NCBI GenBank assembly: GCA_018894105.1
Contig: CM032118.1
Location: 31,166,690 to 31,230,689 of the forward strand
Origin: Jacaranda mimosifolia
Lineage: Eukaryota > Streptophyta > Magnoliopsida > Lamiales > Bignoniaceae
Length of the DNA stretch: 64,000 bases
Direction of reading: 5' to 3'
Positions within the stretch are counted from its first letter, which is position 1; each line of letters begins with the position of its first letter. Below the pieces are notes generated by a model, which searched no databases, was not told the origin of the DNA, and saw only the letters and a program-made list of their open reading frames with translations. The translations under genes and the position numbers were made by a program. Below, one piece after another: positions 1 to 12,190 of the stretch.

Positions 1-182
1 TTCTCGTGAGATTTATGGGACTCAAGTTGTGCTCTTTACCTTGATTTAAAATTAATAAAAAAAATTTCTTTATCTGGTGGATTTGGCACATCGCCAAACC
101 ACATTAAATCTTGTTATCAATATCATCGAATTACTTTACTATTACATTCAAAGTTAGGATTTGATTTTTTTGGGTTACAACA
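1..182 (+). repeat. 3' portion of the 5' LTR, copia copy A
   Basis: This stretch is repeated at 5253-5434. It ends in ACAACA at 177-182, the same terminal CAACA as the 3' LTR and both LTRs of copy B. A weak match to the initiator tRNA-Met primer-binding site follows at about 183-200. It is better preserved in copy B, where TATCAGAGCAGG can be read. Confidence 0.88.
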
Positions 183-3100
183 AATTGATATGAAAGCCAG
201 GATTGATCAAATGTCAGCCATGAAGTACGAGGTAGAGAAATTTGATGGAAAAACCACTTTGGGTTGTGGAAGATAAAGATACACGCCCTCCTGTGTCAAC
301 AAAGTTTACAAAGAACGTTAAAGGGCAGAGATTTCTTACCAGAGATGTTGTCAGATGAGGAAAAGGACGAGTTTATGGCGAAGGCTTATGGTATTATGGT
401 GTTATCATTGGTAGATAACGTACTAAGAGAGGTCGCCACAGAAAGTACACCAGCAGAATTATGGACAAAGCTAAAGAGTCTCTACATGACGAAGTCCATC
501 ACAAATTGATTGTATTTGAAACAACGACTATACACATTAAGGATGAAGGAAGGTACATCTATTATCTCAACACATTGTTTCCCTTCATGATTCTAGATCT
601 CGCTAGTATAGATGTGAAAATTAAAGATGAAGATCAAACATTAATTCTCTTGTGTTCTCTACCTAAATTCTTTAAGTACTTGGTTACTACCTTACTGTAT
701 GGGAGAAATAGGATTTCAATGCAGGATATGAAGGCCTTATTGAATTCTAACTAATTGAGAAAGCATGTCTTAAGCAGTAACGATAGTGAAAGTGATGAAG
801 GATTGGTGGCGAAGGGAAGACTGAGAGAAATGGAAAGGAGTAGAGGCTGATCAAAGTCCTGAGCTAAGCCTAGAATAGGCAATAAATGTTTTAGGTGCAG
901 TGAAAAAGGGCACAAAAAATGAAGTTATTTGGAACGAGGAAAGACGAAGGATGCAGGTTAAACTTCTGATCAGAAATGGGATGATATTGCAGGAATTGTT
1001 GAGGATTAGTTTGATGATGGGCTTATTCTCAACATTACTGAGAGTCTACTGAGTTTGGAGTGGATTTTGGATAGTGGCTGCTCCTACCACATGTGCCCAT
1101 GAGAAGATTGGTCTACACTTATCAGGAATACGATGGTGGTAAAGTGCTTATGGAAAATAATACTTCTTGCAGGGTTGTAGGAATCGGCTCAATTAGTATT
1201 AGAATGCACAACGATATAGTGAGGACCCTAACAAATGTGCATCATGTTTCTGATTTAAAGAAAAATCTAATTTTACTGGGTACTCTAGACAAGAATAACT
1301 GTGAGTACAAAACTTGAGATAGAGTTCTATGAGTTTCCAAAGGTGCACTGCTAATCATGAAAGGATACAAAGGAAATGGCCTTTACATATTATAGGGCAG
1401 CATTGTTTTTGGTACTATAACGGTTTCGTCATCAATCAATCATACTACAAGATTGTGGCATATGCAGCTTGGCCATATGAGTGAGGGGGGATGTCAAAAT
1501 TGAGCAAACGGGGTTTGCTTTGTGGAGAGAAGACTGGAAAGTTAGATTTCTATGAGCAGTGTGTTCTTAGCAAGCAACATAAGGTGAAATTTGGCACTGC
1601 AATTCATAGGACCAAGGGCACCTTGAATTACATTCACTCAGATCTTTGGGGGCCTTCTCAGGTTCCTTCAAAGGGAAGTGCTAGGTACATGATGACATTC
1701 ATTGATGACTTCTCACAGAGAGTATGGGTGTATATGCTAAAGCATAAGGATGAGGTGTTTGTTAACTTCATGCAATGGAAGACTTTGATTGAGAAGCAGA
1801 TAGGAAAGGAGATCGAATGCTTGATGACTGACAACAGATTAAAGTTCTGCAACAAAGAATTTCAGAAATTCTATGATAAGAAAGGAATTATGAGGCATCG
1901 CACAGTTGGACATACGCCACAGTAGAATAGAGTTGCAGAACGGATGAGCAGGACTATCTTGATGAGAGGTAGATGCATGTTCTTTAACATCGGATTGTCT
2001 AAGGATTTTTGGGCATAAGCGATTAATACTATTTGTTATTTAGTGAATATGTCACCATCACTATTTTGGACTGCAAGACATCGATGGAAATTTGGTTCGG
2101 GTCTCTTATTGATTACTCAAATCTAAAAGCATTTAGGTGTCCAGCCTATGCACATGTCCGCGATGGGAAGCTTGAGACGAGGGCTAGGAGTAGGGGTGTT
2201 CGCGGTTCAGTTTGGATCGGTTTTTGAGCAAAAAGCCAACTGATCTAAACTATATAATGTATATTGGATCGGTTGGACTTTTATTGTAAATCCGATTCAA
2301 TTCAATCCATTTTAAATTGTTTTGGATTGGATCGGTTAAATCGGTTTTTCAATTTAAAATTTTAATTGAAATATTTGACAAATTACTATTGATAATTAAA
2401 CTAATTTAATCAATCAATTTGTAAAATTTATTTAGCTATCGTATCACACTAATTTTTTGGAATTAAGTTAAATTATGTAAGATCACACAACTATAAAGTT
2501 ATAAGTCCACAATAATTATCCCTATATATTTCAGTTTTGAAAGTGAAAAAATCCTAAGTTTATTTTATTTTAATTTATTTGTGTATTTTACAATTAAGAT
2601 ATATATTTTTTATATTATTAGTATATAAATTTCGGTTTGATTTGGATTGGATCGATTTTTTAGATTACGAAAACCAATCCAATCCAATCGGTTTTAAGAA
2701 AACAAATCCAATTCAATCCAAAAAAGTTCGTTTTGATCGATTTTTGATTTTTTGGATCGGTTCGTTGATTTTTTTTGGATTGAATTGGATTTGAAGTCTC
2801 CTAGCTAGGAGGTGCATATTCCTAGGCTATGAAAATAGAGTCAAAATTTATTATTTGTGGTGTAACATGACAAGGGCTCCAAAGTGATTATCAGCAGACA
2901 CGTGACATTTGATGAGTCTGCTATGATGAAGAAGTTGGAACAAGGTGAAAGTAGTTAATATGGTATTAAGGAGAATGTGGAGTTTGAAATCAACACTCCA
3001 CAAGTTTCAAAGGGGAAACAGAAGGTGGTAGATAAAGTTGGTGAGAGCATATTATCATCTAATTAACAATAAGAAAATGATTCATTATAGAACTATCGTT

Positions 3101-4735
3101 TGACTTGTGATAGAGAGAGGAGGCAGATCAAACCACCATAGTAGTTTTCATATTCAGATCTGGTTGCTTATGCTTGAAGTTTGGCTGAGGAGTTTGTAGG
3201 TGATGATCCAGTCACATTCAAGAATGCCATTTCCCGTCCAAATTCTGATAAATGGGTAACAGCTATGAGTAAAGAGATGGAGTCACTACATAAGAATAGC
3301 ACATGGGAGCTGGTTGATGTATCTAAAGGGCAAAAGATTGTAAGTTGCAAATGGATCTACAAAAAAAAGGAAAGGATTCCCAGGGTTGAGGATGTGAGAT
3401 ACAAGGCGTGATTGGTTGCTAAGGCTTTCACTCAAGAGAGAGAGTTGACTTTCATGAGGTGTTCTCCCCAGTTGTAAAACATATTTTCATTCGTATGTTA
3501 CTTGTCATGGTGGCTCTGTTTGATATGGAGTTTGAGCATGTGGATTTGAAAACAGCATTTATGCATTGTGAGTTGGAAGAACAAATTTTCATGAGTCAAC
3601 CAAAGGGATTCATTATTTTCGAGAAAGAAAATATAGTATGTCTTTTGAAGAGGTCTTTATATGGCTTAAAGTAGTCTCCCAGGCAATGGTATAAGAGGTT
3701 TGATGTTTTTATTACTAAGATAGGATATACTAGAAGCATTTACGATTGTTATGTATATCATAAAAAATATAATGATAGCCTTCTCGTATATTTGTTGTTG
3801 TACGTTGATGATATGTTGATTGCCTCTAGAAATATATCTGAGATCAATATTTTAAAGGCACAGTTAAGTGATGAATTTGAGATAAAGAATTTGGGTAGTG
3901 TGAAGAAAATTTTGGGCATGGAGATCATTTGGGACAGACACTCGGGATTGTTGTACTTATATTAACAACATTACATTGAGAAAGCATTGGAGCATTTTAG
4001 GATGGATAAGTCCAAGCCAGTTAGTACGCAACTTGCAGCTCATTTTAGACTCTCATCAGATCTATCACCAAGTACTAAGGAGGAGGTGGAGCACATGTCA
4101 AATATGCCATATGCTAGTGCAGTAGGTAGCTTGATGTATGCCATGGTGTGCACAAGACTAGATATTTCATATGTAGTCAGGATTGTGAGCATGTACATGC
4201 AAAGCCAGATTGGCAGGCTGTGAAATGGATCATAATATATCTTAGAGGCTTTGTAGATAGATGTTTGAATTATAGTCAATTGAATTCTACTGCTAGAATT
4301 ATTGGCTATGTGGATGTGGATTATGCCATAGATTTGTGTTTTGTGTTTCAGGTTATACGGTTAGCTGGAAGATGACTTTGCAATCATCAATTGTATTGTC
4401 CACAACAAAAGCTGAGTACATGGCTTTGGCTGAAGGCGTGAAGGAAAGTATTTGGCTAAAAGGACTAATTGAGTATATGGGTATCGATTCTGATATTAAT
4501 ACCGTATTTTCTGATAGTCAAAGTGCCATACACTTGTCAAAGAATCAAGCATTTCATGATAGAACAAAGCACATTGATGTGAGGTATCACTCTGTCCAAG
4601 ATATGGTGTCTCAAGGTGTTATTTTGGTTGACAAAGTTGGGACTAAGGATAATCTGGCAGACATACTGACTAAGACTGTTCCAGGAATCAAATTCGAGTA
4701 TTGCTTAGATTTGATTAACATTTGCAGACTCAGAT
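183..4735 (+). pseudogene. Degenerate copia gag-pol, copy A
   Basis: Gag-like sequence runs from about 219 to 960. Its zinc knuckle near 890-935 (CFRCSEKGH) is broken by a stop where the last cysteine region should be. The integrase core lies at 1491-1925, with DLWGPSQVPSKG, FIDDFSQRVWVY and a TDN motif; a stop replaces the glutamine before the conserved NGVAER-like stretch. Reverse transcriptase pieces lie at 3181-3411 and 3459-3674, with a YVDDMLIAS active-site motif near 3798-3833. The RNase H and C-terminal part at 4336-4735 is still open over AEYMALAEGVKE, SDSQSAIHL and KHIDVRYH. The separate frames show that a full polyprotein can no longer be made. Confidence 0.9.
2191..2803. mobile_element. 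hAT-type MITE inserted in copia pol
   Basis: The element starts TAGGGGTGTTC and ends GAAGTCTCCTA; the end reverse-complements to TAGGAGACTTC, which matches the start at 8 of 11 positions. Perfect 8-bp direct repeats GCTAGGAG flank it at 2183-2190 and 2804-2811, the target-site length of hAT transposons. Copy B of the host element lacks this insertion and reads through the same point (around 29045-29062). The interior is AT-rich, with repeated TTGGATCGGTT-like words in both orientations and no coding sequence. Confidence 0.88.
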
Positions 4736-4783
4736 TATGGCCCTTTTGGAGGCAGGGACAAAGAAAATGGATGGTGAATTTCA

Positions 4784-4799
4784 AGTTGAGGTGGAGAAT
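4784..4799 (+). other. Polypurine tract of copia copy A
   Basis: A TTGAGGTGGAGAATT-type tract lies immediately before the 3' LTR. The same tract (AAGGTGGAGAATT on the - strand) lies beside the 3' LTR of copy B at about 27054-27066. It is the expected primer for plus-strand DNA synthesis. Confidence 0.6.
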
Positions 4800-5434
4800 T
4801 ATTGATTTTGCATTTTAGGCTACAAATAACAAGAAACAGAAGAAACATAGTGAAATGGAGTGAAGCAGTTGAAACGGGTGGTGGAGCACGCCATAGTGTG
4901 CGTTGGCAGAATGCCGGCGATGCACGCCAGGGCACAAGGAGTGTCACGCTTGGGTGCGGAAGAAACCAAAACCGTGCCCCTTGGCACACGGCATTCTGCA
5001 ATCCTGCGCTATGGCAAGAGTTCTGCGCACCCTGGTGCGGACCTTTCTGCCTGGCGCAGTGAGTTTTTTGTTGCTGGATGATTTCTGCGCACCCCGACGC
5101 GCAACGCAATGCCTATGGGCCAGGTTGCTACTTTCGCGAGTATTTAAGCTTCTTTTTTTTAAAAACAAAGAGAGACAAACAATATATAATAGATTCTATA
5201 CTACTTTTGAGATAGTTTATCTAGACAGAGTTTAGAATGAGGGTGTTGAGTGTTCTCATAAGATTTGTGGGACTCAAATTGTATTCTTTACTTTGATTTG
5301 AAATCAATAAAATTCTTTTCTTTATCGGGTGAATTAGGCACATCGCTAAATCAAATTAAATCTTGTTGTCAATATCATCGAATTACTTTACTATTACATT
5401 CAAAGTTATGATTTGATCTTTTTGGGTTACAACA
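4800..5434 (+). repeat. 3' LTR of copia copy A
   Basis: The LTR runs from TATTGATTTTG (TGTTGATTTTG in the 5' LTR of copy B) to TTACAACA, about 635 bp. It has a GC-rich middle at about 4885-5115 built from repeated GCGCACCCTGG/TTGGCACACGG-like words, and an AT-rich 3' part shared with the 5' LTR. Short frames on both strands in the GC-rich part are not genes. Confidence 0.88.
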
Positions 5435-6097
5435 GAAGATTTATGATATTTTCTCTTTCATCACCAATTATCCTGTGATTATTATAATTTTAGAGGAAAA
5501 GAAAGATAAATTTATATTAGAAATGAAAAAGTAATTGTAAGGTCAATGACAAGAGCTTTGATACTAAATGAAAAAAAAAATTATAATATAATTAAAATAA
5601 TTAAGATTTTATTAAAAGCTAGAATAATTTTTATTTTGGTGCTCAAGTTTTGCTATTGCTTCCGATTTGATAAGTAAATTTTATGAAACTCTAATTACTA
5701 CCTAATTGTTATTGCAAATGTAAAATTGATATATACTGGATATGCTCTACTTAATTTTCTATTTATAACTTTTTTACAACGATGAAAAGTACATTTTCTA
5801 AGCCATTTTCAGTTTATATTATGCAAATTTTTATAATATAATCAATTGACTAGACAAATCCTACCAATGTAAGATAAAATTGGGCAATAGAAAACAACAA
5901 TATTAATGAAAATGTAAATATACATAGTTAATTAATAAAGTTAAGATACATGTAATTGGGAGTCATAACTTTGGAACTAAAGTTTATGCATGAGATTTTA
6001 ACTATAAACTTTTAAGAGATTAACACACACAACCCTCCCAACCCCTCACCCCACCCCAAAAAAAAGGAAAGAAAAGAAAGAAGAGAATAGATACATA
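5435..6097. other. AT-rich spacer
   Basis: No gene or clear repeat was seen. A C-rich then A/G-rich stretch at about 6028-6090 sits just before the LINE 3' end. Confidence 0.6.
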
Positions 6098-6109
6098 TTT
6101 TTTTTTTTT
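6098..6109 (-). other. Poly(A) tail of the LINE (seen as T-run)
   Basis: Twelve T residues on the + strand lie just beyond the RNase H remnant. This fits the 3' poly(A) of a - strand LINE copied by target-primed reverse transcription. Confidence 0.55.
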
Positions 6110-6219
6110 AAATTAACCACAATGTGCTGGGGTTGAAGCATTGACCCCTACCTGTATATTAAAAAGTAAAGGATTAAAATCAAGAGATTACAATGAGTTT
6201 ATTATCCTTTACATCAAGG

Positions 6220-6805
6220 TCAATGAGGACAAAAGAAGCTATATATAGGTGAGTTCAAAAATCGGCTTATGGCCATCTTCACCCAAAAATGAAGATCATA
6301 TGTACAAAACAAAACCCAAAACAGTGTAATGGAATGGTCACTTGATCTAAAATAAGGATATTGTAGCCCATTCATACCAAGCAATGATTTAATCTCCTTA
6401 GAAAGCTCTTCATGTGAAAGAATATGTTCATGCTCAAAGCAAACTACATTCTTTGCCAGTTGATCTGCTGCTGTGTTACCCTCATAGTATATGTGAACAA
6501 AAGTAACGATTAATAGATGGGTCAATTCCTGGATGTCTCCTAAAAACATGTGCCAGATTCCAATGGTGGCCCATATCTTTGTAGATGAGCATCAGGGCAT
6601 CCTTTGCATCCACTTCAACTATAATGTCGTGAAAGTGATTCTCCACATAAATTTGAAAACCTTTTAGCAAAGCATACAACTCAGCAAAGATGTTGGGCCT
6701 GGTATCGAGAGGAACTTGGAATGTAAAAACAACCTTGGCCTTATGATTTTTAATGATGCCCCCAACACCAGCTGGGCCTGGATTGCCCAGGACAAAACCA
6801 ACCAT
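6220..6805 (-). pseudogene. LINE ORF2, RNase H domain
   Basis: The frame at 6482-6805 reads GNPGPAGVGGIIKN, then AELYALLKGFQIY and VEVDAKDALMLI. The neighbouring frame at 6220-6549 supplies FVHIYYEGNTAADQLAK. Together these are the GNPG.AG.GG, AE..A...G, ...E.D and REGN..AD.LA blocks of the RNase H domain carried by plant L1 elements. A frameshift lies near 6490-6550. Confidence 0.85.
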
Positions 6806-6999
6806 ATTGAGCTTGAAATGCCCTTATGGGGGGAGAGAGCGGCCCACCTAAACACCTTGGGCTATGTGGAAGAAGAAGGGACAAAGCTATACCAAGCATA
6901 GCATCATCATCAATATTTCCAGTCCAGTGGCTTGGTTAAAGTAGGTTAGCATTGGCAGCCATCATGATGAAGTTCTGAACCGTCTTGTTTGTCTTTGAA

Positions 7000-7750
7000 A
7001 CTGAGGAAGAAAGTTGATTATGTTTAACGATGTTCCTACTATACTAGAGAAACCAACATATCAACATTGAAACCAAAGTTGTAATGTATATCTTACCCCT
7101 GGAAACTGATTTGTTAGTCCAAGCTTGAAACAACAATGAGATGTTAATTATATCAGGCATATTAAAGTGGAAAGTGTGTGCAAAGTGGAGTTAAATTTGC
7201 TAGGCAAAAGGGCAGGTTATAAAAAGGTATTCATTGCTCTCCCATTGACTACTATGCTGGCATTTAACGACGCTAGCAATACGCTTTTGTTGGAGCCTAG
7301 AATATGTAGGAATTATGTTATAGAGAAGCCTCTGAACAAAAATAGAAACAGTATAGGGGAGAATTTTGTTCCAACAAATAGAGGCCATAGAGTTGCGAGT
7401 GTTACACTTCCTAAGAAAAGACCAAGTACCCTTAGTAGAGAATTTTTCATTATTAGAGAGCTTCTAATACATGGTATCTTTGGATCCTTTAAGGATGGGA
7501 ACACAACAAACCCGATCAACAAAACTTGCTGGGAGCACATCCTCAAGTCTCCTTCTAGACCACCTACCTACCATCATCCCAAAAAGAGTTGACAGTGAGA
7601 GTGTCAGAAGTGTTTTTGGCCAGCAAGATGTTAGGGGAAGAGTCACCAAGCGAAGAGTCATGCTAAAAAGAAACCTTCCATTCCCTAATGGCCTAAAAAA
7701 TATTCTGCTCTGCCTTAGCCCGAGTTGCACAAAGTTATTTTCAAACATTT
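7000..7750 (-). pseudogene. LINE ORF2, zf-RVT-like region
   Basis: A frame at 7200-7388 reads WNKILPYTVSIFVQRLL, then RLQQKRIASVVKC and a final CPFA. This matches the zf-RVT type segment (W...P.K...F.WR...L.....L.RR.......C..C......H.F..CP.A) between reverse transcriptase and RNase H in plant LINEs. Other short frames here on both strands are shadows. Confidence 0.65.
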
Positions 7751-7899
7751 AAATTATGAGGAGTAGGGGCTAAGTGTAGCCACAATACTGCATTCTAAGA
7801 AAGTCAACCCAAAGGGAGTTTTGAAGCCTGAACCACCTCCAAAGTTTAAAGGCAAAGGTAGATATAGTATTAAATAGGCTTCTCATATTAAGCTCTCCC

Positions 7900-9256
7900 T
7901 CACGATATGGATAGCACAACCTCTTCCAAGATCTCTAATGGATTTTCTTTTTAGTATCATTGGATCCCTAGAAGAATCTATTGAAAGAGTCTCTCAAGCT
8001 TAATGATGACAGATTTCGGAGAGTTCATGACTTGGAAGATGTAGAGAGTAATGGAGAAAAGAATACTTTTAATGAGAGTGAGTCTTCCTTTAATGTCTAA
8101 TTTAGAGTTATCCAACCCCATGAGCTTTCTCTTAACTTTAGATATGAGGAAATCATACATAGAAGCCTGTTGGTTACCTTCGCAGAGGGGGGACCAATAT
8201 AGGTGACTAGTGACATTTTGGATGAGGCGACAAGCCACTTCTGTAGGTTATAAAAGAGCTCTTGGATGGGCTTATCAACTAACCAAAGGCTTCTTCATAC
8301 TTTGAGAATAAGTGTTTGAGATTTGCAAATTCTGGTAACTATCTTTAGTGAAGAGAACCACATCATCGGCATAGACAAGATGAGACACATGGATGTTCTT
8401 ACCCACATAAAAAAAGAGGCACGAAAATCTACTTAGAGATGGTCCATCCCTCTAGAGAACAACTCAAAGGCAATGATGAAAAGACTAGGAGATATGGGGT
8501 CTCTTTATCTTGGGCCTCACTGAGACTTAAAAAATCCAGTAGCCTTGTTGTTAACCATCATAAGAAGCCAGTAGTTTGTAATTAGGTTCCTCATGTGATC
8601 CAAGGTTGGGGAAATTCAAATTTATCCATCACAATAAGTAGGAGGTTCTAATTCACATGGTCATAAGCTTTTTACATGTCGAGTTTAAGAACAACATTCT
8701 CATTGCATTTATTGAGGTAGTGAACTATCTCTTAAGCAAGCAAAATATTATTGTAGATCAACCTACCTTTGACAAAGCCACTTTGTGATAGGGAAATGAT
8801 GAGAGGGAGGAGTTGTTCAAGCTTAGAGCACATGATCTTACAGAGAATCTTATTGGTTGTGTTACAAAGGCTAATAGGCTAGAAGTCTTTCCAAGAATTA
8901 GGTTATTCAGATTTAGGAAAAGGAGAGCCCATGAAGAAGTCCTCAATAGCCTCAACCACATCATCATGAACAATTTCCCAGCACACTTGAAAGAATTTTG
9001 AGGAATATTAGTCAAGACCTGCGATAGTATCATGGTAAATGTCAAAGACAACTTTTTTAATTTTCTCTCGAGATGGCCTAGAAATAAGAAGGCTCAGATC
9101 CAAGGAACTAAGAATGTTATGGATGCACTTCAAATCTTGGGAAGAAAAGCTGCCAACTTCACCAAAGAGTAGATTTTCAAAATAAATTGATTCATACTCT
9201 CTAATTTCCTCCTCATCTGATATAACAGAGTCATTAACCTGCGATTGTGAATTCAA
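7900..9256 (-). pseudogene. LINE ORF2, reverse transcriptase part
   Basis: Conserved pieces appear in shifting frames on the - strand. IREYESIYFENL and KKVVFDIYHDTIAGLD lie at 9008-9256; the latter corresponds to the APGPDG region. Around 8760-9000 the frames give a CWEIVHDDVVEAIEDFF-like stretch and PISLCNTTNKI. At 7978-8238 there is KLMGLDNSKLDIKGRLTLIKSIL, the usual block after the palm. The enzyme cannot be made from this copy. Confidence 0.85.
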
Positions 9257-9294
9257 GATTTGACATGTTTCTGTATGACCATCGCCTGATTAAA

Positions 9295-10400
9295 TCAAGA
9301 GTTTCTTTCTCCTTCTTGCAGCCAGTTGTTCGTTGATTTTTGCCTCCAAAAATATTTTTCCATGGCACTGGCGTCTGTCAACAGAGCATTGCATCTCTTA
9401 AGAGAAATTAGATTCTCAGAGGTTGACTCTTGATCAAATCTGGCATCTACCTGGGAAACTGCTTCCTTTGTTTCATTCACTTTATTAAAAAGGTTGCCAA
9501 ATATGTCTCTATTCTTCCACCTTTTGAGAATAGACTTGAGTCTAAATAACTTGAGATAGAGCTTGGCCATTCTATTTGCTTGAATTGGGATTGCCCAACT
9601 ACTTCTTACCTCATCCAAGAAACAATGATGTCGAGTCCACATATGTTGGAAACGAAAGCTAGATGGATGAGATGAAGTTACCAGTGCGAATGAAACAAGA
9701 AGAGAATAGTGATCCAAGCTAATTCTAGGGCAATGCTGAACTCTAGTTGAATTGAAGGTTTCACACTATTGTAAAGAAAAAGGGATCTATCTAACCTTTC
9801 CTAAACTGAGTTACTTGTCCATATGAGTGGCAATCCCTCAAAGCCTGTGTATTCTAACTCACAATCTAACAACATATCATTGAAATCCTCCCAGGCAAAA
9901 CTATTAGGATGCGTCCCATCTTTTTTTTTTTCTCCCTTTGAGATCAAGATAATATTGAAATCCCCAGCAACAAACCATGGAAGAGAAGTATTAGATACAC
10001 TTCTAAGATCAACCCAAAGTTGTCTCTTTTCCAATTTCAAACACTTAGCATATAAAAAAGAACACACAATATTAGTAGACCATAACATGCAAGAAACTTG
10101 AACATGCATAAGCTGATTGGTATCAAGCAACATAGAAACATTTCAACTCTCTTCAAATAGACACCAAAATTTCTTATTAACATTAGCAATTCCTTTATTC
10201 AATCCTAGACGCCTAGGCATGGACATTTCATTAAGATGTATTTTGGGTATGAGAAGGGCAAGTAATTTGAGATTGTATTATTTGGCAACATTATGTACAA
10301 TTCTTTCCAACTTAGCATTGCCAATGCCTCTTATATTCCATATAAGGAACTGGTTCATTAGTTAAGCTATTCGGGGGGGGGGGGGTTGGAGGGTTTGGAT
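9295..10400 (-). pseudogene. LINE ORF2, endonuclease (APE) part
   Basis: The - strand frame at 9801-10133 contains WFVAGDFNIIL and ends LEYTGFEGLPLIWTSNS, matching the conserved GDFN and (Y/F)TW.N motifs of apurinic-type endonucleases of LINEs. The next frame (9295-9717) ends NNWLQEGERNS, the linker motif (WL.EGDRNTKFF) that joins endonuclease to reverse transcriptase. Stops and shifts separate the two. Confidence 0.82.
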
Positions 10401-10599
10401 TTAGAGGGTCTTTTAGCAATCTGGGTGGAGAATTTAGGATGCGGCTGGGGAGAGAGAGAGACCTCCTACCAAACATGGACTTAGACTTACTATGTTTTGG
10501 GAGTTGTTGGGAATCTTTGTTATTATGGTGTCTGTAGCTTGGTTGAGAAGAGGGGGATCTTCTTTCACCTGGGAATTTTCTAGGGTTGAAGGTCATCAT

Positions 10600-12040
10600 C
10601 CAAGATTTGAGCTATAGAGATAGTTGGCAGGGGTAGCAGGGGAATCAAGGCTTGGTTAAAGTAAGAGGTTTGTGTTTCTCAACCTTATCAGCAGGATCAA
10701 AACATAAGTTTTGTTGTTCATTCAATTCCTCACTTCCGCTATCATAATTCCTTTAGGACTTTTCTCAATTCATGATTTTAGGGAATGCAGTCATCCTTTT
10801 GCAGGGCGACAAAAGCATTGCGGACCATTGGACCTAAATATCTGTCGATTTCTTCATGCCATTAGACTCACCCTTCTCAAAGCGGCTTAGTGGAGGAATT
10901 TCAACCGATTCCCCCCTACTTGGGGACGTTTTCATAGATCACCTAGAATATGGAACACTTTGTATCCTGCTCTATGGTGATTTCCTCTAACATGGAGCTA
11001 TTCAGATCAACTTCAATGCAAATAGGGCAAAACTCAATCTTTCTCTCTCTATTCAGAGTTGCCTTATCCATTTCCAGAGGTTTACCAAAGGCTTCAACAT
11101 TGGAGAAAAGGGATTTTTATTTGAAGAGGTGAAGAGGAAGACCCGGAATCCACACCTAAATCGAAACAATGGAGGACTCATGAGAAGAATCGAAGTTTGG
11201 TGACCATGTCAAGGTTCTTATTGGAAAACCACCAATCACCCATTCCCTTCTAAGCCTCAAGGTAGAATAATCTTCTGCATTACTAAGAACAATGGCAACA
11301 TGCATGGGATTAAGGGCTCTGATAGAAAATCCCTAGAAAAATTATGGGCTTCAAGAAATTAAGCAATGGCTACAAGTCTAGGAGACCTAAAGGAAAATTT
11401 ACCAATAAGAGTAAACTACAAGTCAGTGGCCAAGTCTGAGATTTCTTCGCGAGAGAAAGACATTGTGGGCATGCCATTTTCTAAATTGACTTTCTCAACT
11501 CTTAGGCTATTGAGATCAAAGAATGTGGATTGTGAAGCAGATTTCGACCCCAAAGGCTTATCGAGGTTAGCCCTTACAACTAGAGCTAACTCTTAGGCCA
11601 TTGAGGTCAAAGAAGATGGTTTGTGAGGCAGATTCTAGCCCCAAAGGCTCATCGCGGTTAGCCCTTACAACTTGAGTGAAGGATTTGAGATTTTGCACAT
11701 TCGGATTAGGGCGGGCAAAAGTATTCAGCGGGGCCTTATGGGGAGGTGAGGGAGAGGCTCGACTAGCTACATTAGAGGATAAGAGATGGGCACAATCACG
11801 AGGGATAGATGCTGAAGAAGAAGGGGAACATGGTGAGATAGGCAAACTAAGGTTTTCAAAGGTGCAAGATTTTTTACCATAAAAGGAAAACAGGGGAAAT
11901 TAAGAGAGTGATGAAAGGGAAAAGAGCAAGGGGAAGAAGGAATAGAGGATAGGCAGGCCATAAATGGGTAGGGGGCTACTTCACCCACCGCTAAAGGTGG
12001 CAGCGAGGGGAAGGTGGGCGGGGAAGAGCCAAGAAGCAAA
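10600..12040 (-). pseudogene. LINE ORF1-like remnant
   Basis: A - strand frame at 11567-11845 reads PNPNVQNLKSFTQVV, like the SFAQVV stretch that opens the DUF4283-type ORF1 protein of plant L1 elements. It is preceded by a serine/proline-rich N-terminus. Downstream pieces are scattered over several frames. No zinc knuckle was recognised. Assignment rests on this motif and on position upstream of ORF2. Confidence 0.5.
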
Positions 12041-12190
12041 ATTTACTGAAAAAGGAAACAAATGGTTACGTGGGGTGGAGGGAAAAGGAAAAAGATGAGA
12101 GGATTTTCAAAATCATGCAAAAACTCTCTCTCTAACAATTGTGTAGCGACAACTACAAACAGAGACACACATAGCAATAACTATGAATAG

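Larger units (their letters stand above)
1..5434 (+). mobile_element. Decayed Ty1/copia LTR retrotransposon, copy A (5' LTR truncated by window)
   Basis: The order is LTR end, primer-binding site remnant, gag, integrase, reverse transcriptase, RNase H, purine tract, LTR, which is the Ty1/copia order. The last 182 bases of the 5' LTR at the window start match the last 182 bases of the 3' LTR (5253-5434), with roughly 20 differences by eye, so the insertion is old. It is the same family as the - strand copy at 26318-31733, which helped to place its parts. Many stop codons and frameshifts make it non-autonomous. A hAT-type MITE interrupts pol at 2191-2803. No target duplication can be tested because the left end lies outside the window. 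Confidence 0.93.
6098..12190 (-). mobile_element. Decayed L1-type LINE with RNase H domain
   Basis: The element is on the - strand, so its 5' end is near 12190 and its 3' end is at a T-run (6098-6109) that is the poly(A) tail. Domains in order are an ORF1/gag-like region, an APE endonuclease, a reverse transcriptase, a zf-RVT-like region and an RNase H domain. This is the layout of plant L1 elements. All frames carry stops and shifts. The 5' limit is uncertain. GAATAGATACAT next to the poly(A) (6085-6096) and GAATAGAGACAC at 12185-12196 agree at 10 of 12 positions and could be a decayed target duplication. Confidence 0.85.

Noticed and set aside
4735..5235. Open frames of 73-124 codons on both strands in the copia LTR
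   Set aside because: They lie in the GC-rich LTR middle, overlap each other on both strands and have no domain.
10373..10385. Run of 13 G residues
   Set aside because: Short homopolymer within the decayed LINE; no sign of a G-quadruplex array or telomeric repeat.
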